A DNA stretch of 64,000 nt from Micromonospora parva (GTDB lineage: Bacteria > Actinomycetota > Actinomycetes > Mycobacteriales > Micromonosporaceae): the NCBI RefSeq assembly GCF_000718515.1, contig NZ_JNZS01000009.1, forward strand, positions 124,001 through 188,000, in the 5' to 3' direction. The notes beneath the pieces are model-generated. The model searched no databases, was not told the origin of the DNA, and worked only from the letters and a program-made list of their open reading frames with translations. Position 1 is the first letter of the stretch. Every line of letters starts with the position of its first letter. This document shows, in pieces, positions 9,311-18,251 of the stretch. Made by a program: the position numbers and the translations under genes.

Positions 9311-9823
9311 GTGGCATCGGGGACGCTCATCTTTCTGATCATCGGCGGGGCGGGCATCGGTGTGCTCGCACTCGCCCTGCTCGGCACCGAACTGCTCCAG
9401 TTCGGGCACCCCGACGTGGACGGGCCGATCTCGGTCGAGACGGTCGCCGGCTTCGCCGGGGCGTTCGGGTTCGGCGGCGCCATCGTCAACGAACTGCTCG
9501 GTGCGCGTACCCCAGGCATGGTCGTCGGGGCGGTGGTCGGTGGGGTGCTCGCGGCCGTGCCCACCGGATGGTTGGCGTCCCGGCTGAGCCGGGCGGCGCG
9601 CAACATGCGCACCGACGCCACCCCCACCCGTGACGACCTGGTCGGCGCGCTCGGCCTGGTCGTCACCCCGGTGCCGGCCGACGGGTACGGCGAGGTCCGC
9701 GTTCGCCTCGCCGGCCAACCGGTCAAGCTCAGCGCCCGCGCGGACCAACCGATCCCGATCGGCGCCCAGGTCTTCGTCGTGCAGGCGCTCAGCGAGACCA
9801 GCGTGCACGTCGAGACCTACTGA
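9311..9823 (+). CDS. NfeD/YqiJ-like membrane protein, flotillin partner
   Basis: 170 residues from a GTG at 9311. Two or three hydrophobic stretches (about 5-28, 48-66 and 72-92) are followed by an OB-fold-like C-terminal domain (about 110-170, GALGLVVTPVPADGYGEVRVRLAG), the arrangement of NfeD/YuaF/YqiJ proteins. It ends 28 bp before the flotillin gene, a pairing seen in many bacteria, and probably works with it in the membrane. The start is uncertain because no strong ribosome site precedes the GTG. Confidence 0.75.
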   Translation: MASGTLIFLIIGGAGIGVLALALLGTELLQFGHPDVDGPISVETVAGFAGAFGFGGAIVNELLGARTPGMVVGAVVGGVLAAVPTGWLASRLSRAARNMRTDATPTRDDLVGALGLVVTPVPADGYGEVRVRLAGQPVKLSARADQPIPIGAQVFVVQALSETSVHVETY

Positions 9824-9851
9824 TCAACCCCTCGTAGACGGGACTGCTCAT

Positions 9852-11369
9852 ATGGCACTACTCATCGCCATCGGCGGCGCGGTTCTCCTCGCGCTCATCC
9901 TGGTGCTCTTCGTGCTCTCCCGGATCAAGGTGGCCGGGCCGAACGAGGCGTTCATCGTCACCGGCCGCAAGGGCCGCACCACGCAGACCGCCGACGGTGG
10001 GCGGTCCACCGACACCTCCGGGCAGAAGGTCGTGCTCGGCGCTTCGGTCTTCGTGCTGCCGGTGGTGCAGAAGCTCCAGTCCCTGGACCTGTCCAGCCGA
10101 CGGATCGACGTCGGCATCCGGGGCGCGGTGAGCAAGCAGGGCATCCGCGCCGACCTGCACGGGGTGGCGATCGTCAAGGTCGGTGGCACCGAGGACGCGA
10201 TCCGGGCCGCCGCCCAGCGGTTCCTGCACCAGCAGGACGAGATCGACAACTTCACCCGGGAGGTGCTGGCCGGCGCGCTGCGCTCGATCGTCGGCCGGCT
10301 CACCGTCGAGGAGGTCATCCGGGACCGGGCGGCGTTCGCCAGCGCGGTGGCCGAGGAGGCCGAGCACTCGATGACCAACCAGGGTCTGGTGCTGGACACC
10401 TTCCAGCTCCAGGACATCCTCGCCGAGGGCTCCTACCTGCAGGACCTGGGCCGGCCCGAGGCCGCCCGGGTGCTCAAGGACGCGGCGATCGCCGAGGCGC
10501 GGGCCCGGCAGCAGGCCGAGCAGGAGCGGCTGCTCGCCGAGGAGGCCATCGCCGAGGCGAACCGGAACCTGGCCCTCAAGCAGGCCGGCATCCAGGCCGA
10601 GATCGACGCCGCGAAGGCGAAGTCCGCGGCGGCCGGGCCGCTCGCCCAGGCCGAGCGGGACCAGGCGATCCTCTCCGAGCAGCAGAAGGTGGCCGAGCGC
10701 AACGCCGAACTCAAGCAGCGCCAACTCGACACCGAGGTGCGCAAGCCGGCCGACGCCGCCCGGTACAAGGTGGAACAGGAGGCCGAGGCGGCCCGCAACG
10801 CTGCGGTGCTGCACGCCGACGCGCAGCGCCAGTCCGTCATCGCCGCCGCGCAGGCCTCCGCCGAACAGGCCCGCCTCACCGGTGAGGGTGAGCGGGCACG
10901 GCGGGCCGCGCTCGCCGAGGCGAACGCCATCGAGGGCGCCAAGGAGGGTGAGGCCGAGCAGCGTCGGCGCTCCGCGATCGCCGAGGCGGTGGAGCGGGAG
11001 GGTCAGGCCGAGGCCGCGGCCATCCTGGCGAAGGGTGAGGCCGAAGCGGACGCGATGGCGCGCAAGGCCGAGGCGTTCGCCGCGTACGGCGAGGCGGCCG
11101 TGCTGGACCTGCTGGTCAAGGTGCTGCCGCAGGTCGTCGAGGCGGCCAGTGCGCCGATCGGGGCGATCGACAAGATGACGGTCATCTCCACCGACGGCGC
11201 GTCGTCGCTGACGAAGTCGGTGGCCGGCAACGTGGCCCAGGGCCTCCAGCTCGGCAGCGACCTCACCGGGATCGACCTGCCCGGCCTGCTGGCGCGGCTC
11301 GGCTCGGCGTCGACCCCGGCCGGCAACGGTGCCGCATCCGTCGACGGGAAGGCCGTCGAGAGCCGCTGA
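9852..11369 (+). CDS. Flotillin-like SPFH-domain protein
   Basis: 505 residues. An N-terminal helix (2-24) anchors the protein; an SPFH/band-7 domain follows (about 30-200, IKVAGPNEAFIVTGRKG ... RSIVGRLTVEEV). Residues about 200-420 are very rich in Ala, Glu and Gln and form the coiled coil by which flotillins assemble into membrane scaffolds. The upstream NfeD gene is the usual partner. Actinobacterial flotillins are linked to membrane fluidity and envelope organisation; the exact role here is open. Confidence 0.9.
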   Translation: MALLIAIGGAVLLALILVLFVLSRIKVAGPNEAFIVTGRKGRTTQTADGGRSTDTSGQKVVLGASVFVLPVVQKLQSLDLSSRRIDVGIRGAVSKQGIRADLHGVAIVKVGGTEDAIRAAAQRFLHQQDEIDNFTREVLAGALRSIVGRLTVEEVIRDRAAFASAVAEEAEHSMTNQGLVLDTFQLQDILAEGSYLQDLGRPEAARVLKDAAIAEARARQQAEQERLLAEEAIAEANRNLALKQAGIQAEIDAAKAKSAAAGPLAQAERDQAILSEQQKVAERNAELKQRQLDTEVRKPADAARYKVEQEAEAARNAAVLHADAQRQSVIAAAQASAEQARLTGEGERARRAALAEANAIEGAKEGEAEQRRRSAIAEAVEREGQAEAAAILAKGEAEADAMARKAEAFAAYGEAAVLDLLVKVLPQVVEAASAPIGAIDKMTVISTDGASSLTKSVAGNVAQGLQLGSDLTGIDLPGLLARLGSASTPAGNGAASVDGKAVESR

Positions 11370-11403
11370 CGCCATCGTGGTCGGTCAACCGCATCGACCA
11401 GAA

Positions 11404-11440
11404 GACGGCTCCCGCCACCGGTGAGGTGACGGGAGCCGTC
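11404..11440. terminator. Bidirectional hairpin terminator
   Basis: GACGGCTCCCG (11404-11414) and its perfect complement (11430-11440) enclose a 15-nt loop. It lies between the convergent flotillin and secreted-protein genes. Confidence 0.65.
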
Positions 11441-11461
11441 GGCTCAGGAAACGTGACCGAA

Positions 11462-13822
11462 TCAGGCGGGAGGCGCCGGAACGGTGTGACCGGCGAACTC
11501 TCCGGCCGATGCGACTGACACACCACCTGGCGGAACCTGACGCTGGTACACCCGCGTGGCGTCGCCGAAGTTCCGGTAGACGATCATCCACCCGTTGCCG
11601 CTGCTGTTGACGATCGGGCTGACAGTCGGATCGGTTGCGGCCGGGTCGCTGTAGTCCGGATTGACGCGCGCCCAGTCACCCCAGCTACCCGAGCCGGCGG
11701 ATGCCTCGAAGACCCGGTAGATCTCGTTGTCCGAACCCCGCACCACCACCGCCGTCCGTCCGAGTGCCGGATCGAGGATCACGGCGGGCGGTCCGGCGGC
11801 GATCTGGGCGCCGATGCCGTTCCAGTTGGAGGACCATGTACCGCTGAGGTCCTGCTGCTTCACCACCACGGAGCCGTCAGCGGCACGGGCGAAGATGGCC
11901 GTACGGTAACCGGGGTGGACGAGCGCGGCAGGAGCACCGGTAACGGTGCCCCCGAGATCTGTCCAGGACGACGACAAGGACCCGTCGTTGGCGTAGACAG
12001 TGGTCTTGACCGAACCGGCAGCGGTGGTGCCGATGATCCGCAGGCCAGTGTCGATGTTCACCGCCGTGACCGAACCCACCAGGCCGGCGCTGCCCAGGCT
12101 CGCCCACCGAGGGCTGCTGTCCGACTGCCGGTAGTGCCAGAGCCGGCCATCGACGTCGACGCCGAAGATGACGCTTGTGCCGTCGCTGAGCATGGCTGCC
12201 GTCGGCGGGCCGGCCATCGATCCACCGATGGTGGCGATCGGTCCCCAGGTCGCCGCGCCCTCGGCGGTCTGGCTGCCGGCCCAGATGGTGGCGTTGGTGT
12301 GCCGGACGGTCACCTGGACGGGCTTGCCGCCGGGCTGATTCAGCGCCGGTTGCCCGGTAAGAGCCTCCAAACCGGAAGCGGGGTTCCACTGGATGCTGGA
12401 GAAGTCGTCCGGGTTGCTCTGGTGACCGATCCGCAGTCGCCCAGAGTTGTCCACGAAGGCGTACTCGATGGTTCCGACGGCGGTACCGGCCGGCTTGGCC
12501 TGGAGCACCGAAGTTCGGGAGTACGTGGCGATCGGCAGGGGGGTCACCGGGTCGGCGAACCAGCCCTGGAGATCGACCACCAGATGCACGGTGCCGCTTG
12601 AGGTGTTGCGGAAGCGCACCTTCCCCTCGGAGTTGACCTGTGCCACCAGGAGGCTGGATCGGGCCGACTCACCAGAGTTGAATTGAAGTGCCGGGCCGAG
12701 AATAGGGGGATCCGTACCAAAGGAACCCTCTGCGACGCTAAAGGCCCCGCTTGCGGCAGGCCGGACAGCTGTGGCGTTCAGGACAACGCCAGCAACACCT
12801 CGGACCGGCAGCCCATTAGTGCCGCCGACAGCGACATCAACACTGGCACCGGCCGCGATCGGCGCCCCATTACCGATGCTGCGGGTGTCGATCAGCCGGC
12901 TGGCATCCACCGCGCGCAGGCCGGCCCCCGTCGTCGGGCTGTCGGTGAAGTATCCCTGCACCGTGATGACGACATCGATCGCCGAACCAGCGTTGACGAG
13001 CTGAACGACGTGGCTGCCGTCTCCCTTGAGCTTCACACTCACTGCCATCGAGGTGTTGCCGGCCCGATAATCAATGCCAGTGGCGGAAAGACTGTCCGAA
13101 CCGATGGTCAACCAGCCGCCAGACGTCGCGCCGATGACGGCCACGTCCGCCAGCACCGCCTTGGCAGTGCTCGGCAGCGCGAATGACCCCCCGCTGGGCT
13201 TGCGTTGCCCCAAGGTGACACTCCGAGTTTCGCCGCTCGCCAGTTTCCGCGGTAGCCCCCAGAACCTGTGGCGGGTATCGGTCATCACAATGTGATCCAT
13301 CGCCACGAAGCCGGAGCCGATTCCGCCGGTGTTGGTCGTGAAATAGCCCTGCACGTCCAACTTCAGGTTGACCTTGCCGGCTTGGTTGTGTAGGGCGATC
13401 TTGCCGTTCGCCCCGACCTTCACCACCACCGAATTCGAGATGACCTCACCGGTTGAGGCGTTCAGCGATGAGGCGGCTGGCCTCGTGGCCTGGTCCGGGT
13501 AGACAGTCACAAAAGTGTTGACCGTCGGGCTGATCGCCGTCACGTCGACCAAGAGCGCGCTGACCCCGTTGGCTGGCACACCGCCGACTCCGAGAGCACT
13601 GACAGTGGCCACGGTATCTGCGTCCCGAGGGCCGGTGTAGCCCCCAGTACCACTGCGGGTGTCCAGCAGCACGGTTTGGTTGATCGGGACGTAGTCGCCG
13701 CCCTTACCTGCGGCGTCGGCATGGACCGCCCCAGCCGGAACGACTACTGTTCCGACGGCCATAAGGAGAAGGACTGCCAGTAGCCTTACCACTGCCGTTC
13801 GATTACTGACCCGATAATGCAA
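11462..13822 (-). CDS. Large secreted repeat protein, function unknown
   Basis: 786 residues from a TTG at 13822 that follows GAGAGG and opens directly onto a signal peptide (RLLAVLLLMAVGTVVVPAGAVHADA). Three modules of roughly 130-150 residues each carry a D-T-R motif near their start (VLLDTRSG, VMTDTRHR, RLIDTRSI) and end in VQGYF or LQGWF. The C-terminal third holds four or more repeats of the type GPP-A-(I/L)-DG-(S/T)-V-FG-D-DG-L-Y/W, suggesting a beta-propeller. A longer frame reaches 14026 but would bury the signal peptide. The protein is probably extracellular or wall-bound; no enzyme motif is visible. Confidence in the gene is high, in its start moderate. Confidence 0.8.
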   Translation of the reverse strand: MHYRVSNRTAVVRLLAVLLLMAVGTVVVPAGAVHADAAGKGGDYVPINQTVLLDTRSGTGGYTGPRDADTVATVSALGVGGVPANGVSALLVDVTAISPTVNTFVTVYPDQATRPAASSLNASTGEVISNSVVVKVGANGKIALHNQAGKVNLKLDVQGYFTTNTGGIGSGFVAMDHIVMTDTRHRFWGLPRKLASGETRSVTLGQRKPSGGSFALPSTAKAVLADVAVIGATSGGWLTIGSDSLSATGIDYRAGNTSMAVSVKLKGDGSHVVQLVNAGSAIDVVITVQGYFTDSPTTGAGLRAVDASRLIDTRSIGNGAPIAAGASVDVAVGGTNGLPVRGVAGVVLNATAVRPAASGAFSVAEGSFGTDPPILGPALQFNSGESARSSLLVAQVNSEGKVRFRNTSSGTVHLVVDLQGWFADPVTPLPIATYSRTSVLQAKPAGTAVGTIEYAFVDNSGRLRIGHQSNPDDFSSIQWNPASGLEALTGQPALNQPGGKPVQVTVRHTNATIWAGSQTAEGAATWGPIATIGGSMAGPPTAAMLSDGTSVIFGVDVDGRLWHYRQSDSSPRWASLGSAGLVGSVTAVNIDTGLRIIGTTAAGSVKTTVYANDGSLSSSWTDLGGTVTGAPAALVHPGYRTAIFARAADGSVVVKQQDLSGTWSSNWNGIGAQIAAGPPAVILDPALGRTAVVVRGSDNEIYRVFEASAGSGSWGDWARVNPDYSDPAATDPTVSPIVNSSGNGWMIVYRNFGDATRVYQRQVPPGGVSVASAGEFAGHTVPAPPA

Positions 13823-14416
13823 CGGTACCGCCTCTCGTAAGTTTGGATCGAACTTCCACCCCCGATGTTGGAACAGGGTGGGGTCGAACGGCATGAAGTC
13901 GTGAATTGCCACCTCAATGCCTGAACATTGGCCCCGCCCAGCCAGGTGTGAGCAACGGCAGGACAGGGAGCAGCACGCCGAATGATTGGCGCAGAACAGC
14001 AGTTCCGGCACCCGACGGTGCGGCAAGACAAACGGAACTGGGGAAAGAGGGGTTAGGCGAAACCCCCGCCGACGATCACGGCTTCAGCGTGATGCGCGAT
14101 CGCAAACAGACCAGGAAGGCAAGAGATTCGAGATGAACCCCGCGCATACTCCGTGGCAGCGGCCAGATGATTGCCCTCGCGATTGGGCCGGCCAGCAAGA
14201 TTCCAGCGCGTAGATGGTCATGCGTCACACCCCCGTGTGCTGCTCATCATCAATGTGCCGCTGTACATTCGCAGCGCAGACGACTCACTGTCAAGAGGTG
14301 GTTCCAGGGTGTAGGCAATGCCCGAAATGACCTGGGATAGTTACGGTGGGTCACCGATAGCTGGAGCGACGCCACAAGGCGCATCTGAGTCGATCAACCC
14401 GAGCCCGACCGGCGGC
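13823..14416. other. Intergenic stretch without a recognised gene
   Basis: About 590 bases upstream of the secreted-protein gene and downstream of cca. Base composition is less GC-rich than its surroundings, especially 14100-14300. I see only short open frames without ribosome sites and no clear promoter or RNA. It presumably holds the promoter of the leftward secreted-protein gene. Confidence 0.4.
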
Positions 14417-15877
14417 TCAACCGATGATGCCCTCGGCGCGGGCCCAGCGCAGCAGTTCCGCCTCGGCGGCGTCGCGGTCCAGCGGGCCGCGTTCGAGGCG
14501 CTGCTCCTTGAGGTGCTTCCACGCCCGGCCGACCACCGGCCCCGGCGGTACGCCGAGCAGCTCCATGATCGCGTTGCCGTCCAGGTCGGGTCGGACCCGC
14601 GCCAGGTCCTCCTCGGCGGCGATCCGGGCGATCCGGTCCTCCAGCGCGTCGTAGTCGGCCGCGAGCTGGGCGGCCTTGCGCCGGTTGCGGGTGGTGCAGT
14701 CCGAGCGGGTCAGCTTGTGCAGGCGGGGAAGCAGGTCACCGGCATCGGCGACGTAGCGGCGCACCGCCGAGTCGGTCCACTCGCCCCGCCCGTACCCGTA
14801 GAAGCGCAGGTGCAGCGCGACAAGCGCGGTCACCTTCGCGGTGACCTCCTTCGGGTACCGCATCGCCTTCATCCGGGCCTTGGTCAGCCGCGCGCCGACC
14901 ACCTCGTGGTGGTGGAAGCTGACCCGACCGTCGGACCCGACCGCCTTCGTCGCCGGCTTGCCGACGTCGTGCAGGAGGGCGGCCATCCGCAGGATGAAGT
15001 CGCAGCCCTCCTCCTCGTAGGAGACCGCGTTCTCGACGACCGTCAACGTGTGCTCGTAGACGTCCTTGTGCTGCGCGTGCTCGTCGATCTCCAGCTTCAG
15101 ACCGGTCAGCTCCGGCAGGAACCGCTCGGCCAGCCCGGTGTCCACCAGCAGCCGCAGCCCGGTGATCGGGTCCGCGCCGCAGAGCAGCTTGGTGAACTCG
15201 TCGCGGACCCGCTCGGCGGTGATCCGGTCCAGGTCGGCGGCCATCTCGGTCATCGCCAGATGCACGTCCGGGTGCACCGCGAACCGCAGCTGGGCGGCGA
15301 ACCGGGCGGCCCGCAGCATCCGCAGCGGGTCGTCGCCGAACGACTCACCCGGCGTGCTCGGGGTACGGATCACCTTGGCCGAGAGGTCGGCCAGCCCGCC
15401 GTGCGGGTCGGTGAACCGGTGGTCCGGCAGGCTGACCGCCATCGCGTTGATCGTGAAGTCGCGCCGCTTCAGGTCCTCGTCGAGGCTGGTGCCGTACACC
15501 ACCACCGGGTTGCGGCTGACCTGGTCGTACGACTCCGCGCGGAACGTGGTGATCTCCAGCCGGAGGCCGTCGCGCTGAGCACCGATGGTGCCGAACTCCC
15601 GACCGGTCTCCCAGATCGACTCGGCCCAGCCCTTGATGATCCGCAGGGTCTCGTCCGGGTGCGCGTCGGTGCAGAAGTCGAGGTCGTCCCCGAGTCGACC
15701 GAGGAGGGCATCCCGCACCGAACCCCCCACCAGGTGCAGTTCGTGACCGGCGCGGACGAAGCGGCGGCCCAACTCGTCGGCGACCGGGGACACCCGGAGC
15801 AGTTCGGCGACGGCGTTGCGCTGCGCGGCGGTGAGTTCGCGGCGGTCGGCGGCATGAGGAGCGGAGGCTTCGGACAT
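14417..15877 (-). CDS. cca: CCA-adding tRNA nucleotidyltransferase
   Basis: 486 residues. Adds or repairs the 3' CCA end of tRNAs. The class II nucleotidyltransferase head has GGSVRD followed by GDDLDF with the metal-binding acidic pair, then RRDFTINAMA and DPLRMLRAARFAAQL; an HD domain (LLHDVGKPATK) occupies the C-terminal half, as in Rv3907c. One tRNA in this window (Ile) lacks an encoded CCA, so the enzyme is needed for more than repair. It is divergent from murJ with 126 bp in between. Confidence 0.95.
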   Translation of the reverse strand: MSEASAPHAADRRELTAAQRNAVAELLRVSPVADELGRRFVRAGHELHLVGGSVRDALLGRLGDDLDFCTDAHPDETLRIIKGWAESIWETGREFGTIGAQRDGLRLEITTFRAESYDQVSRNPVVVYGTSLDEDLKRRDFTINAMAVSLPDHRFTDPHGGLADLSAKVIRTPSTPGESFGDDPLRMLRAARFAAQLRFAVHPDVHLAMTEMAADLDRITAERVRDEFTKLLCGADPITGLRLLVDTGLAERFLPELTGLKLEIDEHAQHKDVYEHTLTVVENAVSYEEEGCDFILRMAALLHDVGKPATKAVGSDGRVSFHHHEVVGARLTKARMKAMRYPKEVTAKVTALVALHLRFYGYGRGEWTDSAVRRYVADAGDLLPRLHKLTRSDCTTRNRRKAAQLAADYDALEDRIARIAAEEDLARVRPDLDGNAIMELLGVPPGPVVGRAWKHLKEQRLERGPLDRDAAEAELLRWARAEGIIG

Positions 15878-16003
15878 GGGATCGCCAGCTTATCGGGCCG
15901 GGGTGTGATCCGATCCGCCGGGCGCGGGTAACGGGTGGGGGTTGACTATGGTCTGTGGCGTGCGGGTCGGTGTCCGACCCGACGTACCCCTGGGAGGCTG
16001 GAG

Positions 16004-17755
16004 ATGAGCGGCGGGCTCTACCGCAGCGCCAACGCCGCGAACGACGGCGGGGCCGGAACCCGTCCCGGGGACGGTGCCACCTTCATCTCCGCCGAACCGC
16101 TGAACCAACCGGCCATGGAGTCGACAGCGCCGCCGCAGGAGCAGGTGGGCGAGGCGAGCGCCGCGACCAACAGCGCGGTGATGGCGATCGGCAGCCTGGT
16201 CAGCCGGGGTACTGGTTTCCTACGCACGTTGGCGTTGACCGCCGCGCTGGGTGGGGCGCTGGTCGGAGACGCGTACACCACCGCGCAGATCCTGCCCGGC
16301 ATGGTCTACGAGTTCCTGCTCGGCGGCATCCTCACCAGCGTGCTGATCCCGGTGCTGGTCCGTCGGCGCAAGGTCGACACCGACGGTGGTCAGGCGTACG
16401 CCCAACGGCTGCTCACCCTGGCGGTGCTGACCCTGGCGGGAGCAGCCCTGCTGGCCGTGCTGTCGGCGGGCTTGCTGACCAAGCTCTACGCCGGCGACAA
16501 CACGGGCGACGAATTCCGGAGCCTGGTCAAGGCACTGTCGTACCTGATGCTGCCGATGATCTTCTTCACCGGCCTCAGCGCGCTGATCAGCGCGGTGCTC
16601 AACACCCGGGGGCACTTCGCCGCGCCGATGTGGGCGCCGATCCTCAACAACATCGTGGTGATCGCCACCGCCGGGCTGTACATAGCGATCTTCGGGGCCG
16701 AGATCGTCAAGCCGGAGGAGATGACCACCGACCGGATCCTGCTGATCGGTGGCGGCACCCTGCTCGGTGTCGCGATCCAGGCCGCCGGCCTGCTGCCGGC
16801 GCTGCGCAAGGTCGGCTTCCGGTGGAAGTTCCGGTTCGACTTCCGGGCCCTCGGACTGCGGGAGCTGGGGCGTCTCGGCGGCTGGATGTTCTGTTACGTC
16901 GCGGTGAGCCAGGTCGGCCTGATCGTGCTGTTCAACCTGCTGAACCGTGCCGGCAAGGAAAACGCCGCCGGTCCGCTGATCTACAACAACGTGTTCCTGC
17001 TGCTGATGATGGCGCACGGCATCATCGCCGTCTCGATCATCACCGCACTGATGCCCCGAATGAGCGCGGCGGCGGCCGACGGTCGGTACTCCGACGTCGC
17101 CGCCGACCTGTCCCGTGGCACCCGCACGGTCTCGGCGGTGCTCGCCCCGATCGCGGTCTGCTACGCGGTGCTGGCGACTCCCCTGGCCGTGACGCTGTTC
17201 CGCTACGGCGCGTTCACCGACGAGAACGCGGCGGACACCTCGCTGGTGCTGCTCCTGGCGGCGCTGGCATTGGTGCCGTTCGCAATCAGTCAGCTCTTCA
17301 CCTTCGCGTTCTACGCCCTGCCGGACACCCGCACCCCGGCGCTGATCAACATCCCGGTGGTGGCCCTGCGCATCGGCGTGCAGGTGGTGCTCTACGTCGC
17401 CTTCGCCGCCCATTTCGCCGCGGCCGGGATGATGATCGGCAACACGGTGTCGTACCTGGCGGCGGCCTTCGCCTCGGCCTGGTTGCTGCGGCCCCGGGTG
17501 GGCCGGATCGGGATGGGCGCCATTCTGCGCACCCTCGGCCGGGTGGCGGTCGCCGCGTTGGGGGCCGCCCTGGTCGGCCTCCTCGTCGTGAACCTCCTGC
17601 CCGGTGGCGACCGGCCAAGTTGGATGCAGGCTGTCGTCCAGCTCGTGATCGGTGGCGCGGTGATCGGCGGGACCTACCTGGGTCTGGCCATGGTGCTGCG
17701 GATCGGGGAGATCACCGAGGTGGTCGGGATGGTTCGCCGCCGCCTCGGTCGCTGA
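16004..17755 (+). CDS. murJ: Lipid II flippase MurJ
   Basis: 583 residues. Flips lipid II across the cytoplasmic membrane for peptidoglycan synthesis. After a polar head of about 45 residues come some 14 membrane helices of the MOP/MviN family, starting at SAVMAIGSLVSRGTGFLRTLAL. ATG 16004 follows GGGAGG (15992-15997) at ideal distance; an upstream start at 15935 is less likely. In M. tuberculosis the homologue (Rv3910) continues into a pseudokinase and an extracellular domain; here the frame stops after the last helix and these parts form the next gene. Confidence 0.95.
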   Translation: MSGGLYRSANAANDGGAGTRPGDGATFISAEPLNQPAMESTAPPQEQVGEASAATNSAVMAIGSLVSRGTGFLRTLALTAALGGALVGDAYTTAQILPGMVYEFLLGGILTSVLIPVLVRRRKVDTDGGQAYAQRLLTLAVLTLAGAALLAVLSAGLLTKLYAGDNTGDEFRSLVKALSYLMLPMIFFTGLSALISAVLNTRGHFAAPMWAPILNNIVVIATAGLYIAIFGAEIVKPEEMTTDRILLIGGGTLLGVAIQAAGLLPALRKVGFRWKFRFDFRALGLRELGRLGGWMFCYVAVSQVGLIVLFNLLNRAGKENAAGPLIYNNVFLLLMMAHGIIAVSIITALMPRMSAAAADGRYSDVAADLSRGTRTVSAVLAPIAVCYAVLATPLAVTLFRYGAFTDENAADTSLVLLLAALALVPFAISQLFTFAFYALPDTRTPALINIPVVALRIGVQVVLYVAFAAHFAAAGMMIGNTVSYLAAAFASAWLLRPRVGRIGMGAILRTLGRVAVAALGAALVGLLVVNLLPGGDRPSWMQAVVQLVIGGAVIGGTYLGLAMVLRIGEITEVVGMVRRRLGR

Positions 17756-17788
17756 ATGCCAGCAGCTGATTACAACAAGTTGGCATTC
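17754..17788 (+). terminator. Weak inverted repeat after murJ
   Basis: GAATGCCA (17754-17761) and TGGCATTC (17781-17788) with a 19-nt loop, overlapping the murJ stop. It could be a weak terminator or an RNA stem; there is no T tract. Confidence 0.3.
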
Positions 17789-18251
17789 ATACGGACCGTG
17801 ACCGCGGATCACCAGGCTGGGGACGCTTCTGTGGATAACTCCGCGATTCGCCGGTCAACCACCGCTTCAGCCTGTGGATAACCAACCGTACGGCTGAGCG
17901 TGGCGAACCGATCGGTGGGAACGTACGAGGCAGCGCGAGCGCCAGGCCGGCCCAGCCCCGGCTTCGGTCACTTGCGGTGAAGCCGTAGATTAGCTAGTAC
18001 ATGTGCCAGCAACGTGGCTGACAACGGTCGTAACCGGACGACTTCTCCGACTGCCGGAACCCCGCCAGTTACAGCGGGAAGATGACATGTCGGAGAGACG
18101 GGCAACCCGGGTAAGGTCGCTCTCGACGGGTACGGCAGGGGCCGACGCTGGGCGTCGACACCGGTCGGCCGGTTCCTTCAACGGCAGAGCGGGAAGCCAC
18201 ATGCCCAGCAGTTCGGGTTCATCGATCGACACGATCACCGAGGGAGGACGG
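17756..18251. other. Intergenic region with two perfect DnaA boxes
   Basis: Nearly 500 bp between murJ and the pseudokinase gene. TGTGGATAA, the complement of TTATCCACA, occurs at 17830-17838 and 17873-17881, same orientation, 43 bp apart. TTGCGG (17972-17977) and TAGTAC (17995-18000), 17 bp apart, could be a weak promoter. In-frame ATG codons at 18087 and 18201 make it possible that the downstream gene starts earlier. Confidence 0.5.

Noticed and set aside
14041..14070. A short hairpin GGGGTT...AACCCC as a terminator or small RNA
   Set aside because: Only a 6-bp stem in a gap with no gene ending there on the right strand; not enough to support a call.
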